Source: DAOUJW01 sp034422115
Lineage (GTDB): Bacteria; Chloroflexota; Dehalococcoidia; Lucifugimonadales; UBA2985
Reading direction: 5' to 3'
DNA length: 64,000 nt
Assembly: GCA_034422115.1 (NCBI GenBank)
Contig: DAOUJW010000021.1
Location: 75,008-139,007 of the forward strand
Made by a program: the position numbers and the translations under genes. Under the pieces are notes generated by a model that made no database searches, was not told where the DNA came from, and saw only the letters and a program-made list of their open reading frames with translations. This document shows, piece by piece, positions 16,164-23,816 of this stretch; within the stretch, counting starts at the first letter, position 1; every line of letters begins with the position of its first letter.

Positions 16164-16169
16164 TATAAT
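16164..16169 (+). promoter_or_regulatory. -10 box giving a leaderless nfi transcript
   Basis: TGCTATAAT ends 7 bases before the GTG start codon, so transcription would begin at or next to the start codon. Confidence 0.6.
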
Positions 16170-16176
16170 CCTCTGC

Positions 16177-16848
16177 GTGAAGAGTCTGGCGTTACACCCC
16201 TGGGACGTGGAGGCGACGGAGGCCATCGCTATCCAGCGAGACCTGGCCTCCAGGGTGGTCGCAGAAGACGGCTTTGACAACCCGCCCCGATACGTGACCG
16301 GCGTGGACATATCACCGCCGGACGCAGAGGGCGTTGCTACGGCTGCCGCCGTTCTGCTGGAGCTGCCCGGCCTGCAGACGGTCGAGGTCAGGGTGTACAA
16401 GGGAAGGCCCGGCTTCCCATACGTGCCCGGCCTGCTGTCCTTTCGGGAGACGCCCCTGGTGCTGGGAGCGCTGGAGCAACTGGAGACGGCGCCGGACATC
16501 ATCCTCGCCGACGGCCAGGGCATTGCCCACCCCAGGCGGTTCGGCATAGCCTGTCACTTGGGGCTTCTGACTGACACGCCCGCCATCGGCTGCGCCAAGT
16601 CCATTCTCAGAGGTCGGCCGGAGGACGAACTGGACTCAGATAGGGGGTCTTTCGTTGATCTGGTGGACAGGGGCGAAGTGGTCGGCGCGGCCGTCCGCAC
16701 TCGGAAGTCGGTGAGGCCCGTTTACGTCTCAGTCGGCCACAAGATCAGCCTGGGCAGCGCAATAGAGTGGACGCTGGCCTGCTGCAAGGGGTATCGTATA
16801 CCGGAGCCCACCCGCTTGGCGCACCTGGCCGCGGCGGGCAAGCTCTAG
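16177..16848 (+). CDS. nfi: Endonuclease V (deoxyinosine 3' endonuclease)
   Basis: DNA repair nuclease that nicks next to deaminated adenine (hypoxanthine) and related lesions. 223 residues. The catalytic acids are visible: Asp44 in RYVTGVDISPP, Glu91 in LLSFRETP and Asp112 in ILADGQGIAHPR. The wedge motif is PYVPG (81-85), followed by FGIACHLG and the conserved CAKSILRG. The GTG start at 16177 lies right behind a TATAAT, without a ribosome site, so the mRNA is probably leaderless. prfB follows after about 55 bases. Confidence 0.95.
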   Translation: MKSLALHPWDVEATEAIAIQRDLASRVVAEDGFDNPPRYVTGVDISPPDAEGVATAAAVLLELPGLQTVEVRVYKGRPGFPYVPGLLSFRETPLVLGALEQLETAPDIILADGQGIAHPRRFGIACHLGLLTDTPAIGCAKSILRGRPEDELDSDRGSFVDLVDRGEVVGAAVRTRKSVRPVYVSVGHKISLGSAIEWTLACCKGYRIPEPTRLAHLAAAGKL

Positions 16849-16903
16849 TGACATCGGCGCTCCGCAGAGGGCTGCCGTCTTTGACAAAAGAAAGGTGAAC
16901 GAT

Positions 16904-18002
16904 ATGCAGGAACTCAGGGGACGCGCAGAGGAGCTTAGGGAGAGGATAGCACAGCTGCTGGAGCGTCTTTGACGTAGCCGGCAAAGAGGCGGAGATAACG
17001 CAGCTGGAGGCCCGGGCCGGTCGCCCGGAGTTCTGGGACGACCCCCAGGCCGCCCAGCCGCACATGATTCGACTGGCGGAGATCAAGGACGTGGTGGACG
17101 CGTGGCGAGACTTGGAGAGCCGCGCGTCGTCGGCCTGCGACCTCATCGCACTGGCCCTTGAGGAGGACGACACCAGCCTGGAGGAGTCCCTGTTCACAGA
17201 CCTAGAGGCCATTTCCGAGGAGCTGAAGGACAGGGAGTTCCAGCTGACCCTCTCCGGCGAGTACGATACCCGCAACGCCATCCTGGCCATCCACGCCGGG
17301 GCGGGCGGCACGGAGTCCCAGGACTGGGCGCAGATGCTCATGCGGATGTACCTGCGGTGGTCTGAGCGCAGGCGCTACAAGAACGAGCTGCTTGACGTGT
17401 CGCCGGGAGACGAGGCGGGAGTCAAGAGCGCAGTCATCAGCGTGGAAGGCAGGCACGCCTACGGCTACCTGAAGGCCGAGGGCGGTACGCATCGGCTGGT
17501 GCGCCTGTCGCCCTTCGACTCCGCGCACATGAGGCATACGTCCTTTGCCCTGGTGGAGGTGCTGCCGGAAGCGGAGGAGCGGGTCGACGTCACCATCAAC
17601 CCGGACGACCTTCGCATCGACGTATTCCGGGCCAGCGGCCACGGCGGACAGGCGGTGCAGAAGAACGCCACGGCCGTGCGCATAACCCACCTGCCGACGG
17701 GCATTGTGGTGAGCTGCCAGAACGAGCGCTCCCAGTTCCAGAACAAGGAGTTTGCGATGAAGGTGCTGCGGGCCAGGCTGATGGAGCTGGAGATGAAGCG
17801 TCAGGCGGAGGAGCAGGCCAGGCTCAAGGGCGAGCACGTCTCGGCGGAGTGGGGCAGCCAGATAAGGAGCTACGTACTGCACCCGTACAAGATGGTGAAG
17901 GACCACCGCACCAACCACGAGACCTCGGACCCCGGCGCAGTGCTGGACGGTGAGCTAGACGACTTCATCCAGGCGTACCTGCTGGGGACTGTGGGGACGT
18001 AG
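16904..18002 (+). CDS. prfB: Peptide chain release factor 2 with programmed +1 frameshift
   Basis: Releases finished protein at UGA and UAA codons. Translation begins at ATG 16904 (AAAGGTGA upstream), runs 22 codons to CTT, meets the in-frame stop TGA at 16970-16972 and must shift +1 at CTTTGAC to continue as DVAGKEAEITQLEA to 18002, 365 residues in all. An internal GGAG (16960-16963) three bases before CTT acts as the stimulator, as in other prfB genes. The RF2-type SPF tripeptide (residues 202-204, for UGA/UAA) and the GGQ peptidyl-hydrolysis motif (247-249, in SGHGGQAVQKN) are both present. Confidence 0.97.
16960..16973 (+). promoter_or_regulatory. prfB +1 frameshift signal
   Basis: GGAG, three bases, then CTTTGAC: the ribosome slips forward on CTT when RF2 is scarce, so RF2 controls its own level. 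The UGA context (TGAC) is the weak one typical of this site. Confidence 0.95.
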
Positions 18003-18022
18003 GTGGGATGGTGAGTCGCTAG

Positions 18023-18066
18023 TCCCGCTGCTCAAATGGTTCGACAGGCTCACCATGAGCGGCGGG
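18023..18066. repeat. Palindromic repeat, module A
   Basis: CCCGCTGCTCAAATGG and CCATGAGCGGCGGG flank GTTCGACAGGCTCA. It lies between the convergent prfB and disulfide oxidoreductase genes and could serve as a shared terminator hairpin. Confidence 0.75.
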
Positions 18067-18072
18067 GGAGGG

Positions 18073-18795
18073 CTAAATTGACTTGGATGGCGCCGCGTCC
18101 TCAGAGTCCGGGGCGGCCTCCGCCTTGCCGATGGCCTCCAGCACCTTGTCGATGAAGGTCTCCTCCGGGACTGCGCCTATGAACTGGGTGGTCTCGTTGA
18201 TGACCGTCTTGGGCACGCCCATGACCCGGTACTTCTGGGCAATCTGCGGGAACTCCTGCACCTCCACCACGTCCGCCTTGACGCGGTCGTTCTCCATCGC
18301 CATCATTTGGGCCACACGGGCCACGGAGGGGCAGTGGGGTCAGGTGGGTGTCACAAACACCTGGATATGGACGTCCTGGTCCACCAGTTGCAACTTCTTG
18401 CGAGTGTCCGCGCTGAGCGATGTCCTTGGCTTGGACAGCTTGATTGCGCTCTCAATTATGGTGACGAACTCGTACCCCGACGGCATTCCGTAGTACTTGA
18501 CGCTTGCGTCCTCGCCCCTGGTCACCACGATGGCTGGTATCCGCTCGACGCCGCTCTCACGGGCCGCCTGCCCCTGGCTGTAGAAGTCCACCGTCTCCAG
18601 CTCCAGCATAGGTGAGAGGGAGGTCAGCTCCTCCAGTATCTGCTGGGTCTGGGGGCAGGTGGCGCACTCCCGGCCGGGCACAAAAAGCTGTCCCGCAAGC
18701 TGGGAGGTGAAGAGCTTCAGGGTGATCTTGCGCTTCAGCTCCTTGCGAAATCGCTCCTCCAGGGTCTGGCGGTCCTGCGGTGAGATGATGGGCAT
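18073..18795 (-). CDS. Two-domain protein disulfide oxidoreductase, candidate selenoprotein (in-frame TGA)
   Basis: Cytoplasmic thiol-disulfide enzyme built of two thioredoxin folds (PDO/glutaredoxin-like), 240 residues from ATG 18795 (AAAGGAG nine bases upstream). The first domain has CATC (Cys44, Cys47) and the cis-Pro in GVERIPAIV. The second domain reads VFVTPT, then TGA at 18342-18340, then PHCPSVARV, and continues in the same frame with the cis-Pro in RVMGVPKTVI to 18073. The family has CPHC or CPYC at that place, so TGA replaces exactly the first redox Cys, giving U152-P-H-C155. Selenocysteine insertion is the best reading. A base error or a recent nonsense mutation cannot be excluded. 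Confidence 0.8.
18310..18342 (-). promoter_or_regulatory. Putative UGA(Sec) codon with nearby stem-loop (SECIS-like)
   Basis: Seventeen bases after the UGA (18342-18340) the transcript has GGCC-CGUGU-GGCC (18322-18310), a 4-bp stem whose 5-base loop has G in second place. Distance and loop fit the loose bacterial SECIS rule, but the stem is short, so this is weak support only. Confidence 0.35.
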
Positions 18796-18851
18796 TGGAC
18801 GACTCCTTTGTCGTGGGCGGCGTAGGGTTATCTTACCATAAGGGTCTGTAT

Positions 18852-18946
18852 TCCCGCTCATGGTGAGCTTGTCGAACCATTTGAGCGGGAAAAGAGCGGC
18901 CGTTGTCCCCGCTCATACCCTTCGACAGGCTCAGGGTGAGCGGGGA
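18852..18946. repeat. Paired palindromic repeat (modules A and B)
   Basis: Module A 18852-18889 (CCCGCTCATGGTGAGCTTG ... TTGAGCGGG) and module B 18907-18946 (CTTCGACAGGCTCAGGGTG). It lies between the oxidoreductase start and the MFS gene end. Confidence 0.85.
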
Positions 18947-18974
18947 CAAGGTAACACCCCCGACGCAGCCACCC

Positions 18975-20342
18975 CTACCTGTACCGGGGCCGCTGGAGGG
19001 ATGCGAAGAGGGCCGCCGAAATCATAAGCAGCGCAGCAAAGCTGAGGAAGGCGAACCTGTAGCTGCCGGAGACGTCGAAGACGTAGGCAGCATAGACGGG
19101 GCCGAGCATCGACCCGGCCATCTGCACCATGCCGGAGAGGCCCAGGATGGTGCCGAAGGACTTGCGCCCAAAGTAGTCGCCCTTGATGGCCGGCATGGTG
19201 GCGGCGGAGCAGCCGTAGGACGGGGCGTAGAGGGCCACGAACAGCGTGATGTGCCACAGGTCCTGGGCGTAGGCGATGACCAGGCAGGAGACGGCCAGGG
19301 AGCACACGCTGGCAACGGCGATGATCTTGGTTCCAAAGATGTCGTTGAGGACGCCGCCGCCCAGCCTGCCGATTATGCTGACCATGCCCATAGAGCCCAG
19401 GACGGCGGCGGCGGTCGCACGGGAGTAGCCCAGGTCCTCAACCAGGGGGATGGCATGGAGCGTGGCGGCCCCGGTGACCAGGAGCCGTATGGCGAACCCG
19501 AAGGACAGGACCCAGAAGGGCTTTGTGAGCAGGGCCTCCATCACGCTCATGCCGATGTCCGGCTCTTCCTCCGCCTCCGGCTCAGGCTCGGCCTCTGCAA
19601 CCTCGGTCTCGTCCTCGGACCCGCCGCGGACGTCCAGGGGCTTGCCTGTAGCCGGTACAGTAACGTCTCCGTCCGGCATCATCCCGTACTGCTCCGGCCT
19701 GTGGCGCATCATGAGGCCGGTGGGTATCCCGATGAGCAGCGTGCCTATGCCGGTGGCGACGAAGGCCATCCGCCAGCCGTACAGGTCGATGAACCAGGCG
19801 ACCACTATCACGCCGGCCGCGCCCACGGCCACCGCCGAACGCAGCAGGCCAAAGGCCGTGCCCCTTCGCCGGATGAACCAGTTGGTCACCGTGGTGTCGA
19901 TGGCTATCATGGAGCTGAGGCTGCGCCCCGCCGTCACCATCAGGATGAATATGAGATAGAAGGCCAGCAGGGAGTTGATCATGGACAGGAGTATCATGCC
20001 AATGCTGGTCAGGATGATACCCAGCACTATCATGATGCGCGGGCCGAACCTGTCGATCAGGAAGCCCTCTATGCCGCCCAGGAACCCGGCCTCCAGCCTG
20101 GAGAGGGAGATGGCGCCCGCCAGGGCCGTGCGGCCCCAGTCAAAGTGGTCTGTGAGGCGCTTGTAGAAGAGGCTCAGGCCGTATGCGCCGGTCATGCTGC
20201 TGAAGGTCAGGAGCAGGAACGCGGCCAGCACAATCCACCAGCCGTAGAAGATCCTTGGCCTGCTCTGCTGCAACTCTGGACCTTCCTTCCCGTGCCTGGT
20301 GTCGATAGAGTCTGGGGTCGACGATGCGCGTGGGCGCCGCAT
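18975..20342 (-). CDS. Major facilitator superfamily transporter
   Basis: 455 residues with about twelve membrane segments, closest in style to the OFA/monocarboxylate group (RIFYGWWIVLAAFLLL start, LIDRFGPRIMIVLG loop between helices 2 and 3, WFIRRRGTAFGLLRSA). A long acidic central loop (EDETEVAEAEPEPEAEEEPD) joins the two halves. The start is ATG 20342; ATG 20372 is an alternative. The frame continues upstream only through a palindromic repeat copy, which should not be counted as protein. The substrate is unknown. Confidence 0.9.
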   Translation of the reverse strand: MRRPRASSTPDSIDTRHGKEGPELQQSRPRIFYGWWIVLAAFLLLTFSSMTGAYGLSLFYKRLTDHFDWGRTALAGAISLSRLEAGFLGGIEGFLIDRFGPRIMIVLGIILTSIGMILLSMINSLLAFYLIFILMVTAGRSLSSMIAIDTTVTNWFIRRRGTAFGLLRSAVAVGAAGVIVVAWFIDLYGWRMAFVATGIGTLLIGIPTGLMMRHRPEQYGMMPDGDVTVPATGKPLDVRGGSEDETEVAEAEPEPEAEEEPDIGMSVMEALLTKPFWVLSFGFAIRLLVTGAATLHAIPLVEDLGYSRATAAAVLGSMGMVSIIGRLGGGVLNDIFGTKIIAVASVCSLAVSCLVIAYAQDLWHITLFVALYAPSYGCSAATMPAIKGDYFGRKSFGTILGLSGMVQMAGSMLGPVYAAYVFDVSGSYRFAFLSFAALLMISAALFASLQRPRYR

Positions 20343-20410
20343 CGAGCGTACCCGTCGGCCTCGGACTAACATATACCCAGGGCAGGTGCGTGTCAACCAA
20401 AGGACATCCT

Positions 20411-20505
20411 GCCCGCTCATGGTGAGCCTGTCGAACCATTTGAGCGGGCATAAAGCAGGGGTGAGGCTCCCGCTCACACCCTTCGACAAGCTCAGGATGA
20501 GCGGG
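20411..20505. repeat. Paired palindromic repeat (modules A and B)
   Basis: Module A 20411-20448 and module B 20468-20505, between the divergent MFS and SWIM genes; here it cannot be a simple gene-end terminator. Confidence 0.85.
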
Positions 20506-20649
20506 AATGAAGTGTATCAGCACACGTTGGCGATCACGAGGAGGGATACCAACACCGGTCAGAGATACCGAACATTGCTACCGATTGACCGCGGAAGGTA
20601 CAAGGCATAGAATGGAAGGACACCATTCCTTCAGTTTTAAGGAGCATAC

Positions 20650-20898
20650 ATGTACTCAAGCGTGATTGGTAAGATAGAGAAGGCCAAGAGGTACGCCGAG
20701 GAGAAGGGCCGGGTAACCTTCAGCAGCTTTGTGGTGAACTTCCGTGGCGAGAACGACGACCACAAGGTGGAGTACAGCGAGGGGGTCCTGTCCTGTACCT
20801 GCGCATTCTTTGCCGGTCACGGCTTCTGTACTCACACCATGGCCATTGAACGAATGCTGGAGGAGATGCTTGCTCCAGTAGAAGTGGCCCAGGCCTAG
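20650..20898 (+). CDS. Small SWIM zinc-finger protein
   Basis: 82 residues, made almost entirely of one SWIM domain. The zinc ligands CxC-x8-CxH are clear: Cys49, Cys51, Cys60 and His62 in CTCAFFAGHGFCTH, after the strand KVEYSEGVLS. SWIM domains bind DNA or proteins and are usually parts of larger proteins; a stand-alone one is less common. The start is supported by AAGGAG eight bases before ATG 20650. Function unknown. Confidence 0.85.
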   Translation: MYSSVIGKIEKAKRYAEEKGRVTFSSFVVNFRGENDDHKVEYSEGVLSCTCAFFAGHGFCTHTMAIERMLEEMLAPVEVAQA

Positions 20899-20974
20899 CA
20901 CATATAACCCCGGTACACCGCAACAGGTTAACACAGCCGCCCAGGGCTGCAATGAGCCTGGAAACCACGAGCCG

Positions 20975-21472
20975 ATGTTGTTGATCTTTGGCGGTCTTCC
21001 CGCCGTAGGGAAGACATCAATTGCCGCCGGCCTTGCGCGGGACATCGGGGCTGTTCACCTGCGCATCGACTCCATAGAGCAGGCGCTGCGCAACTCCAAC
21101 ATGACCATTTCGGGCCCTGAGGGGTATGAGGTCGCTTATGCGATTGCCGAGGACAACCTGAAACTGGGTCACACCGTAATTGCAGATTCCGTGAACCCGA
21201 TAGAGGTAACGAGAGCCGCCTGGCGGGAGGTCGCCCGGCGGGCGGGCAAGCCCTACGTTGAGATTGAGATTGTCTGCTCAGACCAGGCGGAACACCGGCG
21301 CAGGGTGGAGTCGCGAGTGGCCGACATCCCCGGCCACAGGTTGCCCTCGTGGCAGGAGGTGTGCGACCGGGAGTACGAGCCCTGGGCGGCCGGCATGGTC
21401 ATTGACACGGCGGGGCAGGATATCGAGGCGAGCGTCTCAGCGCTGCGTGAGAGGCTGGAGGGTTCAGGGTGA
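20975..21472 (+). CDS. P-loop kinase-like ATPase (AAA_33 type)
   Basis: 165 residues. Walker A is GGLPAVGKTSIAAGLA at the very N-terminus, followed by LRIDSIEQALR and a Walker-B-like strand HTVIADSVNP, then the arginine-rich lid SDQAEHRRRVESRVADIPGH. The pattern fits small zeta-toxin/adenylylsulfate-kinase-like phosphotransferases that act on small molecules or antibiotics; no substrate can be named. It has no clear ribosome site. Confidence 0.82.
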   Translation: MLLIFGGLPAVGKTSIAAGLARDIGAVHLRIDSIEQALRNSNMTISGPEGYEVAYAIAEDNLKLGHTVIADSVNPIEVTRAAWREVARRAGKPYVEIEIVCSDQAEHRRRVESRVADIPGHRLPSWQEVCDREYEPWAAGMVIDTAGQDIEASVSALRERLEGSG

Positions 21473-21492
21473 GCGGGTAATCTTAATTGTCC

Positions 21493-23244
21493 TCACACCC
21501 TCGCGGCCACCGCCTCCTGGATGAGGCTGAGCACGTCATTTACGGGCCTTGCGCCCAGGTCCTGGCCGTCCCGCAGGCGCACCGCAACCGAGTCGGCCTC
21601 CATCTCCCGGTCGCCCACCACCAGCATGAAGGGCACCTTGTTCAGCTGGGCGTTGCGTATCTTGGCGTTCATACGCTCCGAGCGTCCGTCCACCTCCACC
21701 CGGATGTCCTGTGCCCGCAGCCTGTCCGACACCCCGTTGGCAAAGTCCAGGTGGCGGTCTGCTATGGGGATGACCACCACCTGCACGGGGGCCAGCCACG
21801 CGGGAAACGCCCCGGCGTAGTGCTCGATGAGGACGCCAAAGAAGCGCTCGATGGCTCCCAGCAGGGCGCGGTGCACCATGAAGGGTCGATGCTCGCGGCC
21901 GTCCTCGCCGATGTAGGTCACGTCGAACCGCTCCGGCAGGTTGAAGTCGAACTGGATGGTTGAGCACTGCCACTCGCGGCCCAGGGCGTCCAGCAGCTTC
22001 ACGTCTATCTTGGGGCCGTAGAAGGCCGCGCCCCCGTCGTCCACGTCGTGGGGCAGGTTTCGCTCCAGGATGACCTCGCGCAGGACCTGGGTCGCCATGT
22101 CCCAGTCATCCACGGAGCCGGCGAACTTCCCGCTTTCGTTGCGAGTCGAGAGGTAGACGTGGAACTGCTGAAAGCCAAAGGCGTTCAGGAAGAACTGCAT
22201 GAAGTCCACGCACCTGCCAATCTCCTCCTTCACCTGGTCAGGGCGGCAGAAGATGTGGGCGTCGTCCTGGGTGAAGCCGCGCACCCGCAGCAGGCCGTGC
22301 AGCACGCCCGACCGCTCGTAGCGGTACACCGTCCCCAGCTCCCCCAGGCGCATGGGCAGCTCCCGGTAGCTCCTGAGGCCGTTCTTGTAAATCTGCACGT
22401 GGAAGGGGCAGTTCATGGGCTTCACGTAGTAGTCCTGGCCGTCCACGTCCATGGGGGAGTACATGTTCTCGGCGTAGAAGTCCAGGTGGCCGCTGGTCTC
22501 CCAGAGGGTGGACTTGCCGACGTGGGGCGAATAGACCAGATCGTAGCCGGCGCGGTAGTGCTCCCTGCGCCAGAAGTCCTCGATGATGCCGCGCACGCGG
22601 CCGCCCTTTGGATGCCAGTAGACCAGCCCCGGGCCGTACTCCTCGTGGAACGACAGCAGGTCAAGCTCACGGCCCAGCCTGCGATGGTCCCGGCGCTGGG
22701 CCTCCTCCAGGCGCTCCAGGTACTCCTCCAGCGCCTCGCCGGTCTCGAAGGCCGTGCCGTAGATGCGCTGAAGCATGGGGCGTTTCTCGTCGCCCCGCCA
22801 GTAGGCGCCGGCGATGCTCAGGAGCTTGCAAGCGCTTATGTGCGCTGTCGTGTCCACGTGAGGCCCACGACACAAATCCACGAAGTCGCCGTGGCGGTAG
22901 ACGCTGATGACCTCGTCGGTTGGCAGCTCTTCGATGATCTCCAGCTTGTAGGTCTGCTCTGCGAACATCTCAAGGGCCTGCTCGCGGCTTATCTCCTGGT
23001 ACACGAAGGGAAGGCCGCCGGCGATGGTCTCCCATATGCGCTCCTCAATGGCCTCCAGGTCCTCCGGGGTGAAGGCGCGGGACACCTCGAAGTCGTAGTA
23101 GAAGCCGTCCTCGGTGGGAGGCCCAATGCCCAGCTTGGCCTCCGGGAAGAGCTGGAGCACGGCGTCCGCCATCACGTGGGCGGCGGAGTGCCTCATGCGC
23201 TCGCGGAGGGAGTGGGTGTCCTGGTTGTGGTCAAGGGTGGTCAT
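21493..23244 (-). CDS. thrS: Threonyl-tRNA synthetase lacking the TGS domain
   Basis: Charges tRNA-Thr. 583 residues, about 60 shorter than the standard enzyme because the N-terminal TGS domain is absent: the protein starts directly at the editing domain (HSAAHVMADAVLQLFPEAKL with the editing His residues, then CRGPHVDTT). The class II catalytic core has the zinc Cys in PMNCPFHVQIY, motif 2 around RYERSGVLHGLLRVRGFTQDDAH and motif 3 in HRALLGAIERFFGVLIEHYAG. The C-terminal anticodon-binding domain follows (PVQVVVIPIADRHLDFA). The start ATG 23244 is the only reasonable one. Confidence 0.96.
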   Translation of the reverse strand: MTTLDHNQDTHSLRERMRHSAAHVMADAVLQLFPEAKLGIGPPTEDGFYYDFEVSRAFTPEDLEAIEERIWETIAGGLPFVYQEISREQALEMFAEQTYKLEIIEELPTDEVISVYRHGDFVDLCRGPHVDTTAHISACKLLSIAGAYWRGDEKRPMLQRIYGTAFETGEALEEYLERLEEAQRRDHRRLGRELDLLSFHEEYGPGLVYWHPKGGRVRGIIEDFWRREHYRAGYDLVYSPHVGKSTLWETSGHLDFYAENMYSPMDVDGQDYYVKPMNCPFHVQIYKNGLRSYRELPMRLGELGTVYRYERSGVLHGLLRVRGFTQDDAHIFCRPDQVKEEIGRCVDFMQFFLNAFGFQQFHVYLSTRNESGKFAGSVDDWDMATQVLREVILERNLPHDVDDGGAAFYGPKIDVKLLDALGREWQCSTIQFDFNLPERFDVTYIGEDGREHRPFMVHRALLGAIERFFGVLIEHYAGAFPAWLAPVQVVVIPIADRHLDFANGVSDRLRAQDIRVEVDGRSERMNAKIRNAQLNKVPFMLVVGDREMEADSVAVRLRDGQDLGARPVNDVLSLIQEAVAARV

Positions 23245-23304
23245 GGCTGTATCCAGGTAGCTAGTCTACCCGCAAGGGCGCAAACTGGCAAGGCTGGGTG
23301 GGGC

Positions 23305-23784
23305 CTAGAGGCGCTTGTAATAGCGAACCAAGGGCAAGGGAGTGTAGCCCGCTTTCTCATACGATCTTCGGGCGGGCGCATGGGACTCATCGCCGCCAGT
23401 TCCTACCTCGACCATCACAACCCCAGCAGCTTGCATCTCCTCCAGAGCCCTCTTGTTCAACCCTGTACCAATGCCGAGACTCTGGTAGTCGGGATGTACC
23501 GCCAGTAACTCCACCTCCCCGGTTTGGCCTCTGATCTGATAAGCCACAAACCCGACAACTTTTCCGTCTAGCTCGGCAACAAGGACGCTGGTATTCTCCC
23601 GATCCTTGCAAGAGGCTTCCACTCCTTCCCTTTGACTCTCACGCCAATCAGGATAGAGAAAGCTATAGATTTTGGGTCCAAGTATTTGCTTGAAAGAGGC
23701 AAATACCGGTTCCCAGGCCAACAGTGACACCTCGACTATTTCGTCGAGGTCTTTATCATCAAATATTCGGACTTGCCAGCTCAT
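23305..23784 (-). CDS. GNAT-family N-acetyltransferase
   Basis: 159 residues. The acetyl-CoA loop is VHPDYQSLGIGTGLNKRALEEM, preceded by the strand GKVVGFVAYQIRGQTGEVELLA and followed by SYEKAGYTPLPLVRYYK, the usual GNAT order. The N-terminal part (DKDLDEIVEVSLLAWEPVF) fits single-domain acetyltransferases. The substrate is unknown. It lies between thrS and the HigBA module, all on the same strand but with gaps. Confidence 0.85.
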   Translation of the reverse strand: MSWQVRIFDDKDLDEIVEVSLLAWEPVFASFKQILGPKIYSFLYPDWRESQREGVEASCKDRENTSVLVAELDGKVVGFVAYQIRGQTGEVELLAVHPDYQSLGIGTGLNKRALEEMQAAGVVMVEVGTGGDESHAPARRSYEKAGYTPLPLVRYYKRL

Positions 23785-23816
23785 TTACTATCCTCACGAG
23801 CTTCTGCCCCGCAGAT

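Noticed and set aside
17064..18002. prfB starting at an internal ATG (17064)
   Set aside because: The upstream ATG with a ribosome site plus the CTTTGAC shift site restores a full-length RF2.
18073..18342. Two separate genes or a pseudogene at the disulfide oxidoreductase
   Set aside because: Frame and family are continuous across the single TGA, which falls exactly on a redox Cys. Two independent genes would not place the stop inside the CxxC motif. A pseudogene remains possible but is less likely, as no other damage is seen.
18903..20369. 488-residue open frame antisense to the MFS transporter
   Set aside because: Gly/Asp/His-rich shadow frame; starts inside a palindromic repeat.
22048..23508. 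486-residue open frame antisense to thrS
   Set aside because: Mirror frame of a well-conserved gene in GC-rich DNA; Val/His/Gln-rich low-complexity text.
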